NCBI RefSeq assembly: GCF_037023755.1
Contig: NZ_CP146100.1
Coordinates: forward strand, 5,983,501 to 6,047,500
Length of the DNA: 64,000 bases
Origin: Saccharopolyspora sp. SCSIO 74807
Lineage (GTDB): Bacteria; Actinomycetota; Actinomycetes; Mycobacteriales; Pseudonocardiaceae
Direction: 5' to 3'
Shown here: in pieces, positions 1 to 9,267 of the stretch
Layout: every line of letters starts with the position of its first letter
Position numbering within the stretch: position 1 is the stretch's first letter
Translations under genes and position numbers: made by a program
Notes under the pieces: generated by a model
The model's database searches: none
Told to the model about the DNA's origin: nothing
What the model saw: only the letters and a program-made list of their open reading frames with translations

Positions 1-9
1 GACGAAGAG

Positions 10-23
10 TAGAACTCGTTCTA
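10..23. promoter_or_regulatory. KstR-like operator, site 1
   Basis: The sequence TAGAACTCGTTCTA is a palindrome (arms TAGAAC/GTTCTA) and fits TnnAACnnGTTnnA, the consensus described for the TetR-family steroid-catabolism repressor KstR. It lies about 260 bp before the aldehyde dehydrogenase start and could equally serve a divergent gene left of the window. Other TetR proteins may use similar sites. Confidence 0.5.
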
Positions 24-191
24 ACGACTGTCCATGGGCAGCGCGCGCTCCGCACCGCGATCCGGCGGCGATCTGAACCGAACCGGAAAACCCGGACGAC
101 CGCGAAACGAGCCTTGCACTGCCGTACCCGCGCCTCTACAGTCCGCGGATATGCCACGACGCCGCTCGTGCAGCGAACACCGCTGCTGAAT

Positions 192-205
192 TAGAACCTG
201 TTATA
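192..205. promoter_or_regulatory. KstR-like operator, site 2
   Basis: TAGAACCTGTTATA also fits TnnAACnnGTTnnA, with a less perfect palindrome than site 1. It sits 77 bp upstream of the ATG of the aldehyde dehydrogenase, inside a locally AT-rich stretch where a promoter would be expected, so repressor binding here would block that gene. Confidence 0.5.
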
Positions 206-282
206 TAGGCCAGCAGCCGCTGGCGGCTCCAGCTCGCGTGCGGCGGAACCCGCCCGCACGCGCCGTCCCCGGAGGCAAGCCG

Positions 283-1818
283 ATGGCCATCGTGAACCCG
301 CTCCCCAGCGCACCCGACGGGCACCGGCGCCTGCGCCTGGACAGTCCGGTGGACCAGCAGTGCGTCGGCGAACTCGACATCAGCAGCAAGGACGACGTCG
401 ACCACGCGATCAGCCGCGCGCGGGCGGCGCAGGCCGCTTGGGCGGCCCGCCCGGTCAAGGAACGCGCCGCGATCGTTCGCTCGGCCGTCGACGAACTGGT
501 CGCGCGCCGCGACGAGATCATCGCGACGTTGCAGGCCGAGACCGGCAAGCCGCGCGCCGAAGCGCTCGCGATCGAGATCGTGCCCGCCTGCGACTTCCTC
601 AACCACTGGAGCAGCCGGGCGCACCGGGACCTGCGCGACGAGCGCCGCAAGGTGCACGGTTACATCCGCCCGCTGAAGAAGCTGCGGATCCACTACCAGC
701 CGCTCGGCGTGGTCGGCGTGATCACGCCGTGGAACGCGCCCTTCGTGCTGTCGCTGAATCCCGTGGTTCAAGCGCTGCTGGCGGGCAACGGGGTGGTGCT
801 CAAACCCTCGGAGATGACTCCGCGATCGGCCGAGTGGGCGGTGCGGATCCTGCACGCGGCCGGCGTTCCCGAGGACCTGGTGCAGGTCGTGCACGGCGAC
901 GGTGAGACCGGCGCCGCACTGGTCGACGGCCAGGTCGACAAGATCTCGTTCACCGGCAGCGTGCCCACCGGGCGCACCATCGCGGCGCGCAGCGCGCAGC
1001 GGCTCATCCCGTGCACCCTGGAGCTGGGCGGCAAGGACGCGATGATCGTCTGCGCGGACGCCGATCTGGAGCGAGCCGCCAACGGCGCGGTGTACCTGTC
1101 GATGTTCAACACCGGTCAGGTCTGCCTCAGCGTCGAGCGGATCTACGTGGCAGACGAGGTCGCCGACGAATTCATCCGCCTGGTGCGGGAAAAAGCGGCA
1201 GCGATCAGCTACGGCGCAGGCGACAAGGACATGGGCCCGCTGTTCTCGGACAAGCAGCTCGACGTGGTCACCCGGCACGTCCGGGACGCCGGGGAGAAGG
1301 GCGCCACCATCGCCGTCGGCGGCGAGCGCGGGTCCGCGGAGGGCCTGTACTTCCAGCCCACGGTCGTCGTCGGCGCTGCGCACGACATGGACATCATGCG
1401 GGAGGAGACCTTCGGGCCGGTGGCGGCCATCATGCGCGTGCGCGACGACGAGGAAGCGGTCCGCCGGGCCAACGACACCGCGTACGGCCTCGGCGGGAGC
1501 GTGTTCACCAAGAGCACGGCGAAGGCCAGGGACATCGCGGCGCGCCTGACGACCGGCTCGGTGGTGCACAACGACGCGGCCGTGATCTATGGCGTGACCG
1601 AAGCCCCGTTCGGCGGCCGCAAGGACAGCGGTCTCGGGCAGGTCAACGGCACCGACGCGTTGCGCGGGTTCACCCACCCCCAGCCGCTGCTGCTGAGCCG
1701 TTGGCCGCTGAAGAAGGAGAACATCTGGTACCCCTACACGCCCAGCGTGGTCCGCAACCTCGACTCGCTGGTGCGCTACGGATTCGGCAACCGCATCGTG
1801 CGGCGGTTCCTGTCGTGA
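283..1818 (+). CDS. NAD(P)-dependent aldehyde dehydrogenase
   Basis: This is a 511-residue member of the aldehyde dehydrogenase superfamily, oxidising an aldehyde to the carboxylate. The catalytic cysteine lies in NTGQVCLSVER (about residue 281) and the general-base glutamate in LELGGKDAM (about 247). The substrate-tunnel proline motif TPWNAPF and the cofactor motif FTGSVPTGR are intact. Full family length is about 480-510. The ATG at 283 is chosen over an upstream in-frame ATG because GGAGG lies just before it. It converges on the next gene with a 7-bp gap. Two KstR-like sites upstream suggest a role in steroid or other lipid side-chain breakdown, but the substrate cannot be read from the sequence; semialdehyde or aryl-aldehyde dehydrogenases are alternatives. 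Confidence 0.9.
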   Translation: MAIVNPLPSAPDGHRRLRLDSPVDQQCVGELDISSKDDVDHAISRARAAQAAWAARPVKERAAIVRSAVDELVARRDEIIATLQAETGKPRAEALAIEIVPACDFLNHWSSRAHRDLRDERRKVHGYIRPLKKLRIHYQPLGVVGVITPWNAPFVLSLNPVVQALLAGNGVVLKPSEMTPRSAEWAVRILHAAGVPEDLVQVVHGDGETGAALVDGQVDKISFTGSVPTGRTIAARSAQRLIPCTLELGGKDAMIVCADADLERAANGAVYLSMFNTGQVCLSVERIYVADEVADEFIRLVREKAAAISYGAGDKDMGPLFSDKQLDVVTRHVRDAGEKGATIAVGGERGSAEGLYFQPTVVVGAAHDMDIMREETFGPVAAIMRVRDDEEAVRRANDTAYGLGGSVFTKSTAKARDIAARLTTGSVVHNDAAVIYGVTEAPFGGRKDSGLGQVNGTDALRGFTHPQPLLLSRWPLKKENIWYPYTPSVVRNLDSLVRYGFGNRIVRRFLS

Positions 1819-1825
1819 CCGCGGA

Positions 1826-4546
1826 TCAGGGCAGGAGTTCCGCGAGCGGCGCGGGCTTGCCCAGGTAGAAGCCCTGCACCTGATCGCAGCCGAGTTCGCG
1901 CAGCAGCTGGAGCTGGCGAGGCGTCTCGACGCCTTCGCCCACCACCTCCAGACCGACCGCGTGCGCCATGGCGACGATGCTGGTGACGATGACCCCGAGC
2001 CGATCGGACTCGCCGAGTTCGGTCACGAACGACCGGTCGATCTTGAGGGTGTCCACCGGCAGCCGCCACAGCTGTGCCAGCGAGGAGTTGCCGGTGCCGA
2101 AGTCGTCGATGGCCAGCCGCACGCCCAGCTCGCGCAGGCCGTTGAGCATCCGGTTCGCCGCATCCGGGTCGTGGATGAGCGCGTGCTCGGTGATCTCGAA
2201 GCACAGCGCGTGCGCGGGCAGGCCGGACTCGGCCAGCGCCTGCCGCACGAGCTCGGGAAGCCGGTGGTCTTCGAGCTGGCGGGGTGAGAGGTTCACGTTC
2301 AGCCGCAGGTCGATCCGGTGGCGGCGGCGTTCGGCGGCGAGTTGGCGGGCCGCCACGCGAAGCATGTGCGCGCCGATGTGGTCGATCAGGTCGCTTTCCT
2401 CGGCCAGCGGGATGAACTCGCCCGGCGAGACCGTCCCGTGCACCGGATGCGCCCAGCGCAGCAGCGCTTCCACGACCGCCGTGCGCCCGCTGGCCGCATC
2501 GACGATGGGCTGGTAGGCGACCCAGAGCTGGTCCTGCTCCACGGCGTGGCGGAGATCCTGTTCCAGCGCCATGTTGCGCTGCACGCGTTCCCGCAACTCC
2601 ACGCCGAAGAACGCGCACCGGGCGCCGCCGCGCGTTTTGGCCTGGTACATCGCGACATCCGCATCGCGCAGGACGTCCTGGGCGACGCGCGCATCGCCCG
2701 GCCGGGAGACCACCACCCCGATGCTCCCGGCGACGTGCAGTCGCCTGCCCTGCACGTGGATCGGCTCGGTGAGCGTCGCCAGCAGCCGGTCGCCGAATTC
2801 GCCGAGCACCGCCTCATCGCCTTCGCCGTGCACTACGACGAACTCGTCGCCGCCGAGCCTGCCGACCAGAGCCTCGTCGGGCGCGGTGCGCACCAGCCGC
2901 TCCCCGACGACCCGCAGCACCTCGTCGCCCGTGGCGTGGCCGAGGGAGTCGTTGATGCGCTTGAAGTTGTCCAGGTCCAGGAACAGCATGGCCAGCGGCA
3001 GCGGCTCCCGCGGCCCTGCCAGGTGCTGCAGGACCCGCGTGCGGTTCGCAAGCCCGGTCAGCGGGTCGTGGTTGGCCTCGTACTCCAGGCGTTCCCGGTT
3101 GGCCCGGGCCTCGGTGATGTCGGTGAACGAGGTGACCACCCGGTGCGGCGGGTTCTCCAGCGGGCTCAGCGGGCGGGAGTTCATCGCCAGCCAAGCCCAG
3201 CGCCCGTCCGGGCGCTCCAGGCGCAGCACGCGCCAGCGCTGCGGTCGCCCCGTGCGCTGAGTCGTCCGGGACGGTTTCTCGCCCGGCCGCAGCTCGGTCC
3301 CGGTCTCGTCGAACAGGCGCCAGGGATCGATGGGCGAGCCGACGATCGCCGAGAGGTCCGCGCCCAGCACCCGCCCGGCCGCGGGATTGGCCGATTCGAC
3401 GATCCCGTCCGGGCCCACCACGATGACGCCCTCGTCGAGCGTGTCGACCACGGTGGCGAAGTCCTGCTCGGCGCGCCGCCGCGCGGTTTCGTCGCCGCAC
3501 ACGAGCACGTATCCGGAGCCCATCTCGGCCGCCGACAGCCGGATCACGAGCGCGGAGCCGTCGCTGTGCCGGTGCCGGGTCTCGGTGGCGCCGCCGATGG
3601 CGAGCACCTCGGCGGGTTGCAGGGGTGCGCCGACGAGTTCGGCGACGTGCCTGCCCAGCGCCTGCTGCGCGGTCACCCCGTAGACCTCCTCGGCAGCGGG
3701 GTTCCAGCTGGTGACCAGCCCTTGGCGATCCGTCGCGATGATCGCGTCGTTGACGTGCTGCACCAGCGCCGCCTGGTAGCGCAGCGCGGCCTCGGCCGCC
3801 TTCTGCGCGGTGACGTCGCGGGCGACGACCTGCAGCGCCGGTGCGCCTTCCCAGCTGGTCAGCACCGATACCAGTTCCACCGGTACCGGGACGCCGTCGA
3901 GGCGCCGCAGGTCGGCTTGCGACCGCGCGGTGGCGGCACCGGGGTAGGTCAGCGACCGGATCCGCTCGCGCATCTCCGGGATGGTGGCCGGGGCGACGAT
4001 GTCGGTGAGGTCGCGCCCGACGAGCTGTTCGCTGGAGTCGGCGCCGAGGATGGTGCGCGCGGCCGTGTTGGCGTACCTGATGATCTCGTGCTGGTGCACC
4101 AGGATCACGTCCGGGCTGAGTTCGACCAGCAGCCGGTAGCGCCCGGCGAGATCGGCCAGCGCCCGCCTGTCCCGGTGCAGCGCGGTGATGTCCCGGACGA
4201 GCCCGATCAGCCCGCCGGACCGGCCCGTCGGGCGGGCGTGGAAGTGCAGCACCCGGACTTCCCCGTCCGGGCCGGAGACCTGGTGCTCCAGGTCGAGCTC
4301 CTGTCCCCGGGCGGTCGTGTCCGCGCCTGCCCGGAAGGGTTCGAGCAGTTCCAGCAACCGGGCCTGCACGTCGCGCTCGGCGCGACCGGCCATTCCCAGC
4401 AGCTCGTCCATGCCCGGCATCCACGCCACGTCCGCGCCTGCGTGCTCGATCGACCAGCCGACCGCGTTGTGCACGGCGAGCGCGAGATCGAGGAATTGCT
4501 GGTCGAGATCGTCCGGGGACCGGCTCGCGCGCGGATCGAATTCCAT
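1826..4546 (-). CDS. multi-PAS GGDEF-EAL cyclic-di-GMP enzyme
   Basis: A protein of about 906 residues with, in order, several PAS-type sensor segments (roughly residues 20-500), a diguanylate cyclase domain with an intact GGDEF motif at about 565-569, and a phosphodiesterase domain with intact EAL at about 693-695 and the DDFGTG motif further on. Both active sites look complete, so it could both make and degrade cyclic di-GMP, with the PAS array choosing. The product-inhibition RxxD motif is not seen at its usual place before GGDEF. No transmembrane segment is evident, so it is probably cytoplasmic. The ATG at 4546 (MEFDPRAS) is preferred to an upstream in-frame start with an unusual extension. 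Confidence 0.9.
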   Translation of the reverse strand: MEFDPRASRSPDDLDQQFLDLALAVHNAVGWSIEHAGADVAWMPGMDELLGMAGRAERDVQARLLELLEPFRAGADTTARGQELDLEHQVSGPDGEVRVLHFHARPTGRSGGLIGLVRDITALHRDRRALADLAGRYRLLVELSPDVILVHQHEIIRYANTAARTILGADSSEQLVGRDLTDIVAPATIPEMRERIRSLTYPGAATARSQADLRRLDGVPVPVELVSVLTSWEGAPALQVVARDVTAQKAAEAALRYQAALVQHVNDAIIATDRQGLVTSWNPAAEEVYGVTAQQALGRHVAELVGAPLQPAEVLAIGGATETRHRHSDGSALVIRLSAAEMGSGYVLVCGDETARRRAEQDFATVVDTLDEGVIVVGPDGIVESANPAAGRVLGADLSAIVGSPIDPWRLFDETGTELRPGEKPSRTTQRTGRPQRWRVLRLERPDGRWAWLAMNSRPLSPLENPPHRVVTSFTDITEARANRERLEYEANHDPLTGLANRTRVLQHLAGPREPLPLAMLFLDLDNFKRINDSLGHATGDEVLRVVGERLVRTAPDEALVGRLGGDEFVVVHGEGDEAVLGEFGDRLLATLTEPIHVQGRRLHVAGSIGVVVSRPGDARVAQDVLRDADVAMYQAKTRGGARCAFFGVELRERVQRNMALEQDLRHAVEQDQLWVAYQPIVDAASGRTAVVEALLRWAHPVHGTVSPGEFIPLAEESDLIDHIGAHMLRVAARQLAAERRRHRIDLRLNVNLSPRQLEDHRLPELVRQALAESGLPAHALCFEITEHALIHDPDAANRMLNGLRELGVRLAIDDFGTGNSSLAQLWRLPVDTLKIDRSFVTELGESDRLGVIVTSIVAMAHAVGLEVVGEGVETPRQLQLLRELGCDQVQGFYLGKPAPLAELLP

Positions 4547-4956
4547 GATCAGTCCAGTTGCGACTTCGGGGACATCCCGGCACGGCTGGACACTCCCCGA
4601 GTCCACGACGAACTGGCGCACTGCGCAAGTCGCTCGTCCTGCCCCGATCGGCCCAGGGGCTCCCACGATTCCATTGCGCCAACCGGCCGCAGCAGCCGGG
4701 GCCCGATCTTCGGAATACCCGGGAAGACCGCGAATTTGAACACATACAGCGATAGCGGATGTTCACTGGAGAACGATCTTAGTCTTTGTGGGTTTATGAA
4801 TGAGCGACGACGAGCACATTTGGTAGTGATCTCGCGGTTTTTTCTTCACGCTGCCGAGTGGCCGGGCACCGTACGGTTCGACCCGACGTCGAGACGGTCC
4901 CCGGGCGCGATGCCCGCCGACGACCCGGTGGGCGAGGACTCGCCGACAGGAGGGCG
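4547..4956. other. divergent intergenic region, 410 bp
   Basis: This gap separates the cyclic-di-GMP enzyme and the ketosynthase, which point away from each other, so it must hold both promoters. Positions 4731-4850 are clearly richer in A and T than the surroundings. An inverted repeat GTTC-N6-GAAC occurs at 4761-4774. No small gene is convincing here. Confidence 0.6.
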
Positions 4957-6117
4957 ATGAGCGTGCAGCACTGCGGAATCAGCGGAATCGGAGCGGTGAC
5001 CGGCTACGGATGGGGCCGCCAAGCCCTCTGGGACGGCTTGGCGGGCAGCAAGCCGGCCGCCACCCGCACCGGCGGCCACGGCCCCGGCCGCGACGAGACG
5101 GCCTGGGTAGCCGGTGTTCCGGACGGCGGGGACGAGGCGGACGGGCCGAGCCGCTTCGCCAGGGCCATGCGCGGCGCCGCCCGGGAAGCGATCAGCGACG
5201 CCGAAAGCCGCGGCTGGGAGCCCGGACGGCGCGTCGGCCTGCTGCACGCGACGGTGCTCGGCGACACCGACCTGTGGAACGACTTCTACACGGCCAAGGA
5301 ATCGGACGCGCGGGTGCGCGACTACCTCGGCCTCATGCCCTCGACCCCGATGTCGACGTTCATGCAGGAGTTCGGCTTCCACGGTCCGGCGATGAACATC
5401 TCCGCGATGTGCGCGGCGGGCAACTCGGGCCTGCTGACCGCGAAGGCCTGGCTGGATGCGGGAGTGGTGGACGACGTCGTGTTCATCAACACCGACCTGA
5501 TGGCCACCCCCGAGCACGTGCTGCACTTCAACCGCCTCGGGGTCGCGATCACCGACGCCGAACCGCTCGACGCCTGCCGGCCCTTCCAGGAAGGCAGCCG
5601 GGGATTCGTGATCGGCGAGGCCTCGGTCGGCATGGTGCTGTCGAAGCGCTCACCGCGCCCCTACGCCGACCTGCTCGGTGGCGCGATGTCGCACGACGCC
5701 CACCACGTCACCTCCGTCGACCCGGGGCACACCGAGGTGAGCCGCTGCTTCTCCGAGGCGCTGGAGAACTCCGGCGTCCGCGGGGCCGACGTCGCCTACC
5801 TCAACGCCCACGGACCCGGCACCGCGCAGTGCGACCGCGCCGAGGCAGCCGTCTTCGACGAGCTGTTCTCCCCCGAAGCCGGGATCTACTCGGTGAAGCC
5901 GCTCGCGGGTCATTGCATGGGCGCTGCCTCCGCGGTCGAGATCAGCGCGACCGCCCTCGGCTACGAGCACGGGCTCATCCCGGCGCCACCTGCGGTCGCG
6001 TCCGGCCACCCGCGGCTGCTGGACGGGCCCACACCCGCGGAGCCGGGACTCACCGTCAAGGCGTCGCTGGGCCTGGGCGGGCACAACTCCGCGGTCGTCC
6101 TCGCACCACCGGCCTGA
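4957..6117 (+). CDS. stand-alone beta-ketoacyl synthase-like protein
   Basis: A 386-residue thiolase-fold condensing enzyme. The Cys-His-His triad of ketosynthases is recognisable: Cys in SAMCAAGNSG, His in NAHGPGTAQCD and His in KPLAGHCMGAAS, followed by the glycine-rich SLGLGGHNS. The region PFQEGSRGFVIGEAS also matches the family. It would condense an acyl thioester with a malonyl-type extender. There is no acyl carrier protein, acyltransferase or ketoreductase next to it, so it works alone or with partners elsewhere. ATG 4957 follows AGGAGGG; an upstream in-frame ATG at 4858 lacks such a site. The substrate is unknown, and a chain-length-factor-like or non-condensing role is possible. Confidence 0.85.
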   Translation: MSVQHCGISGIGAVTGYGWGRQALWDGLAGSKPAATRTGGHGPGRDETAWVAGVPDGGDEADGPSRFARAMRGAAREAISDAESRGWEPGRRVGLLHATVLGDTDLWNDFYTAKESDARVRDYLGLMPSTPMSTFMQEFGFHGPAMNISAMCAAGNSGLLTAKAWLDAGVVDDVVFINTDLMATPEHVLHFNRLGVAITDAEPLDACRPFQEGSRGFVIGEASVGMVLSKRSPRPYADLLGGAMSHDAHHVTSVDPGHTEVSRCFSEALENSGVRGADVAYLNAHGPGTAQCDRAEAAVFDELFSPEAGIYSVKPLAGHCMGAASAVEISATALGYEHGLIPAPPAVASGHPRLLDGPTPAEPGLTVKASLGLGGHNSAVVLAPPA

Positions 6118-6400
6118 TCCGGTCAGCGCTCGCGGCCAGTTACGGAACGGCGGAATCCGGCGCGGCTCTTCCCGGTGCGTGCGCGAGATCGACCCACCGG
6201 TTCGCTGACGGCTCGACGTCGGCGAACCGGGACGCGCAACGCACGACCACGCGGAACGGGACTGACGGCTCCGAGGAGCGCGGGTCGCCGTTGGACATCA
6301 GGCGACCGGCGCCGCGGCTGCCCTGCTCGGCTCGGAACGGCTGCACCGGTTCGGTGAACGCCAGATGTGCCCGGTCTCCGGAAGTCCAGCGCGACGCGGT
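6118..6400. other. convergent gap, no clear gene
   Basis: A 283-bp gap between the converging ketosynthase and MFS genes. A minus-strand frame from ATG 6346 to 6140 (68 residues) is open but resembles nothing I recognise and has no ribosome binding site that persuades me. I see no strong terminator hairpin. Confidence 0.4.
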
Positions 6401-7618
6401 TCAGCTGCCGGTCGCCGACGCGCTCGGGGACGGCTGGGCGGTCTCGGGCTCGCGGGGCCTGCCGGTGGCCAGGGTCAGCAGCGCGGCCACGATCAGGAAC
6501 GCCGAACCGAGCAGCGGCAGCGCAGCCTGCCCCAGCAGGTTCAGCCCGGCCGCACCGAGCACGCCGGACAGCGACACCCCGAGGTAGACCGCCGCCGCGT
6601 TGAGCGAGACGACCAGCGCGGACGCCTCCGGCCGCAGCGCCACCACCCGGTGCTGCTGAGGGCTGAGCACCGACCAGGACAACAGGCCGGAGACCACGAT
6701 CACCGGAATGGCGGCCCACAGCGATTCCCGTGCCACGACGGCGATCCCGAACACCACGGCCAGCAGGACCGCGACCGCGACGACGACCCGGCGCGGCCCC
6801 TGCCGATCGGCGACGTGCCCCGCGGTGAGGTTCCCGACGGTTCCCGCGACGCCGAACACCAGCAGCAGCACGGTCAGCAGGTTCTGCCTGCCTTCGATCA
6901 CCGGCGCGTACACCACGCTGATGTAGGTGTACGGGATGAAGATGCCGACGAACGCGATCACCGTGATGGCCAGCGCACCGAGCACCCGGCGATCTCCCAG
7001 CGGCGCGAACCGCTGCCGCAGGCCCGCCGCGGCGGGCAGCTGCACCGAAGGCAGCCGCCACGCGATGATCGGCGAGATCAGCACCGCGAGCGCGGTGAGG
7101 AACCACATGGTGGCCCGCCACCCCCACAGCGCCCCGATCGCCGTTCCCAGCGGGGCACCGAGCACCAGCGACGACGACAAGCCGACGTTGACGATCGAGA
7201 AGGCCTGCCCACGCTTGGCCGCACCGGCCAGCGCCGCAGCGGTAGCCGCGGCGTTCGGGGTGTACATCGCCGCGCCGGCCGCCGCGAGCAACCGGGCCGC
7301 GAGCACCGCACCGTAGCCGGGCGCGAGCGCGGTGGCGACGTTGCCGAGCGCGAACAGCACCAGCGCGGTCAGCAGCACGGTGCGCCGCGACCAGTGCGAG
7401 GTCAACGCGGCCAGCACCGGCGACAGCACCGCGTAGCCGATCGCGAAGACCGTGACCAGCTGTCCCGCGGCGGCGACCCCGATGTCCAGCGAGTGCGCGA
7501 GTTCCGGCAGCACGCCCGCGATCACGTAAGCGTCGGTGCCGACCGCGAACGTGCCGAACGCCAGGACCAGCGCGTGGGCGCGCCAGCGCGTGCCTGCTTC
7601 CGCAACGCTCTGGGTCAC
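6401..7618 (-). CDS. MFS (DHA1-like) efflux transporter
   Basis: A 405-residue major facilitator with about twelve hydrophobic helices, length and layout typical of DHA1 drug:H+ antiporters. The loop between helices 2 and 3 carries a degenerate motif A (HWSRRTVLL). It probably exports a small toxic compound across the cytoplasmic membrane; the substrate is not predictable. It starts with GTG 7618 behind an AGGGGGAAGGG sequence. It is divergent from an ArsR-type regulator and a perfect inverted repeat lies between the two starts, so repression relieved by a ligand or metal is likely. Confidence 0.88.
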   Translation of the reverse strand: MTQSVAEAGTRWRAHALVLAFGTFAVGTDAYVIAGVLPELAHSLDIGVAAAGQLVTVFAIGYAVLSPVLAALTSHWSRRTVLLTALVLFALGNVATALAPGYGAVLAARLLAAAGAAMYTPNAAATAAALAGAAKRGQAFSIVNVGLSSSLVLGAPLGTAIGALWGWRATMWFLTALAVLISPIIAWRLPSVQLPAAAGLRQRFAPLGDRRVLGALAITVIAFVGIFIPYTYISVVYAPVIEGRQNLLTVLLLVFGVAGTVGNLTAGHVADRQGPRRVVVAVAVLLAVVFGIAVVARESLWAAIPVIVVSGLLSWSVLSPQQHRVVALRPEASALVVSLNAAAVYLGVSLSGVLGAAGLNLLGQAALPLLGSAFLIVAALLTLATGRPREPETAQPSPSASATGS

Positions 7619-7646
7619 CCTTCCCCCTCTTCCGAAGAATGTCGAC

Positions 7647-7668
7647 TATTACGAAGCTAATCGTAATA
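7647..7668. promoter_or_regulatory. ArsR-type operator
   Basis: TATTACGA-N6-TCGTAATA is a perfect 8-bp inverted repeat in the 77-bp gap between the divergent MFS and ArsR genes. A further half-site TCGTAA lies at 7684-7689, immediately before the regulator start. Placement and symmetry fit autoregulated repression of both genes. Confidence 0.75.
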
Positions 7669-7695
7669 CTGCTTCGACGGGTATCGTAAGAGGCA

Positions 7696-8034
7696 ATGGA
7701 CATCGCAAGGGCGGAATCCGAGGAAGTCTGGCTGCCGCAGCCGGACCTCGCGCAGTTGGACGTCGGGGTCGTGCTGCAGGCGCTGGCCGAGCCGGCGCGC
7801 CTGCAGATCGTGCGCAGCCTGCGAACCGCGGGGGAATCCACCTGCTCGGCGCTGGACGTGCCGATCAAGGTCTCCACCGTCTCGCACCACATGCACATCC
7901 TGCGCGAGAGCGGCATCGTCTCGACCCGGCTGGCGGGCACCGCGCGCCCCAGCCGGCTGCGCGAGCGGGAACTCGACGAACGCTTCCCCGGACTGCTCAG
8001 CGCCGTGCTCGACGCCGCGCCCCCGAAGCGGTGA
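7696..8034 (+). CDS. ArsR-family transcriptional regulator
   Basis: A 112-residue winged-helix protein of the ArsR/SmtB type. The recognition region runs about residues 30-75: LAEPARLQIVRSL, then CSALDVPIKVSTVSHHMHIL, then a short wing. No CxC or other clear metal-site cysteines are seen (only one Cys), so it may sense an organic ligand rather than a metal. ATG 7696 follows AGAGG. It is divergent from the MFS gene and presumably represses it and itself through the palindrome in the shared promoter. Confidence 0.9.
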   Translation: MDIARAESEEVWLPQPDLAQLDVGVVLQALAEPARLQIVRSLRTAGESTCSALDVPIKVSTVSHHMHILRESGIVSTRLAGTARPSRLRERELDERFPGLLSAVLDAAPPKR

Positions 8035-8536
8035 GCCCGCCGCGGAGCGGCGCAGCGCACTGTCCACATGGGAGCGCGGGTGCAGCGGCGAACGCCGCCG
8101 GACCCGCGCGCCACTGACTACTTCCGGCTGAGCGGGCGCTCGGCGGTTCTCGCCGCGGAACGGGTCCACAGGTACTGCCGTCAAACTCGCCAACGACTCC
8201 CCTACGGCCTGGCGGCCCGGGGCCGGACCCGCTACCTCGCCCGCGCGCACCGGCTGTCGTCCACTTTGGACATCGGGACGGTGAACACCTTCCGCGCGAT
8301 GTCCCCGAAGCCGCCGCGTGCCGGGTTCAAGCACAGCGTCCCCGCACCGAAGCGGTCCGCGAGTGCACCCGGCTCAAGACGGGTGGATCAACACCGACGA
8401 ATCGGCCGCTCGCGATCCGTTCGTGCTCGGTTGCTGAACCCCGCCGGCCCGCGGCAAGGGCCACGGCGTGGCGGACGTTCCGGCTCGCACGGCCGGAATT
8501 TCCGCGAACGTTCCTGCTGCGGGTCGGCGAACGAGT
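8035..8536. other. intergenic, 502 bp, no gene seen
   Basis: Between the ArsR regulator and the converging DUF1990-like gene. Frames crossing it are shadow frames of GC-rich sequence without ribosome binding sites or recognisable motifs. I see no operator or RNA gene. Confidence 0.4.
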
Positions 8537-9244
8537 TCACGCGGTGTCCGGCTGGACGCGGACGTCCTCGGGCAGTTGCCGGGTTTCGATCACCACTCCG
8601 TTGCGCGGGTGGCCACCGGCTTCGCGCGCCGCGGCTCGGCAGCAGCGCACCCACATGTTGAGCTGCACTTCCTTGGCCAAGCGCACGCTGCTGTAGAGCC
8701 ACCGCACCAGCCGCGTGCTCGGGCGCGCCCACGCTTGGACCTCGAAGGTGAGCACGTCGCCGTCGCGCGCGGCGTGGAACTCGACCTGGCCCGCCTCCAG
8801 ATGTCCCCGCAGCGTCGCCAGCCGCAGGCACGTGTCCGCGGCATGAACCACGCGGACCGGGCCGTCCCACGGCCCCGGCATCTCCACGACCAGTTCGTCA
8901 CCGGCCTTGAGCGGGCCGCTGACCTGCTCGCCGATGCGCACACCGACCACCTCGGACGGCACGAACCGCTGGAACTCGCCCGCCACCCGCCGCATCAGCG
9001 CACCGGGTCCGAGCACGGCGTCGAGGATTTCCACGCGGAACCGGCGGTGGTAGAACGACCCCACTCCCTCGTCGGCGGTCTGCAGGCGGTCGTCGTGCAA
9101 CTCCGCAGGCAGCGGCGGGGGCGTGTCGTCCGGCACCCGGCCCAGGCACTCGCTGCGGTGCAGCGGCGTGATCTGCCACAGGTAGCGCCACGACACCAGC
9201 GCGGTGCCGAGCAACCACCGCGCCACCAAGGTTCCCGAACGCAT
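8537..9244 (-). CDS. DUF1990-like protein
   Basis: About 235 residues. The segment GVGSFYHRRFRVEI and, later, GDELVVEMPGPWDGPVRVV followed by HLEAGQVEFHA look like the DUF1990 family, whose members have an SRPBCC-like fold and no firmly assigned function. No signal peptide is clear. The start is uncertain: ATG 9244 (MRSGTLVARW) is used, while GTG 9286 would start inside the adjacent tandem repeat. No operon partner is visible, and I infer nothing about substrate. Confidence 0.65.
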   Translation of the reverse strand: MRSGTLVARWLLGTALVSWRYLWQITPLHRSECLGRVPDDTPPPLPAELHDDRLQTADEGVGSFYHRRFRVEILDAVLGPGALMRRVAGEFQRFVPSEVVGVRIGEQVSGPLKAGDELVVEMPGPWDGPVRVVHAADTCLRLATLRGHLEAGQVEFHAARDGDVLTFEVQAWARPSTRLVRWLYSSVRLAKEVQLNMWVRCCRAAAREAGGHPRNGVVIETRQLPEDVRVQPDTA

Positions 9245-9267
9245 CAACGCTGGACCCACTTCCCTGT

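Noticed and set aside
136-1677. Long minus-strand open frame opposite the aldehyde dehydrogenase
   Set aside because: It is a mirror frame of high-GC coding sequence, with His/Arg/Ala/Val-rich text and no family motif; the plus-strand gene has catalytic residues.
2318-4960. 880-residue plus-strand frame opposite the GGDEF-EAL gene
   Set aside because: Low-complexity shadow composition; GGDEF and EAL motifs are on the minus strand.
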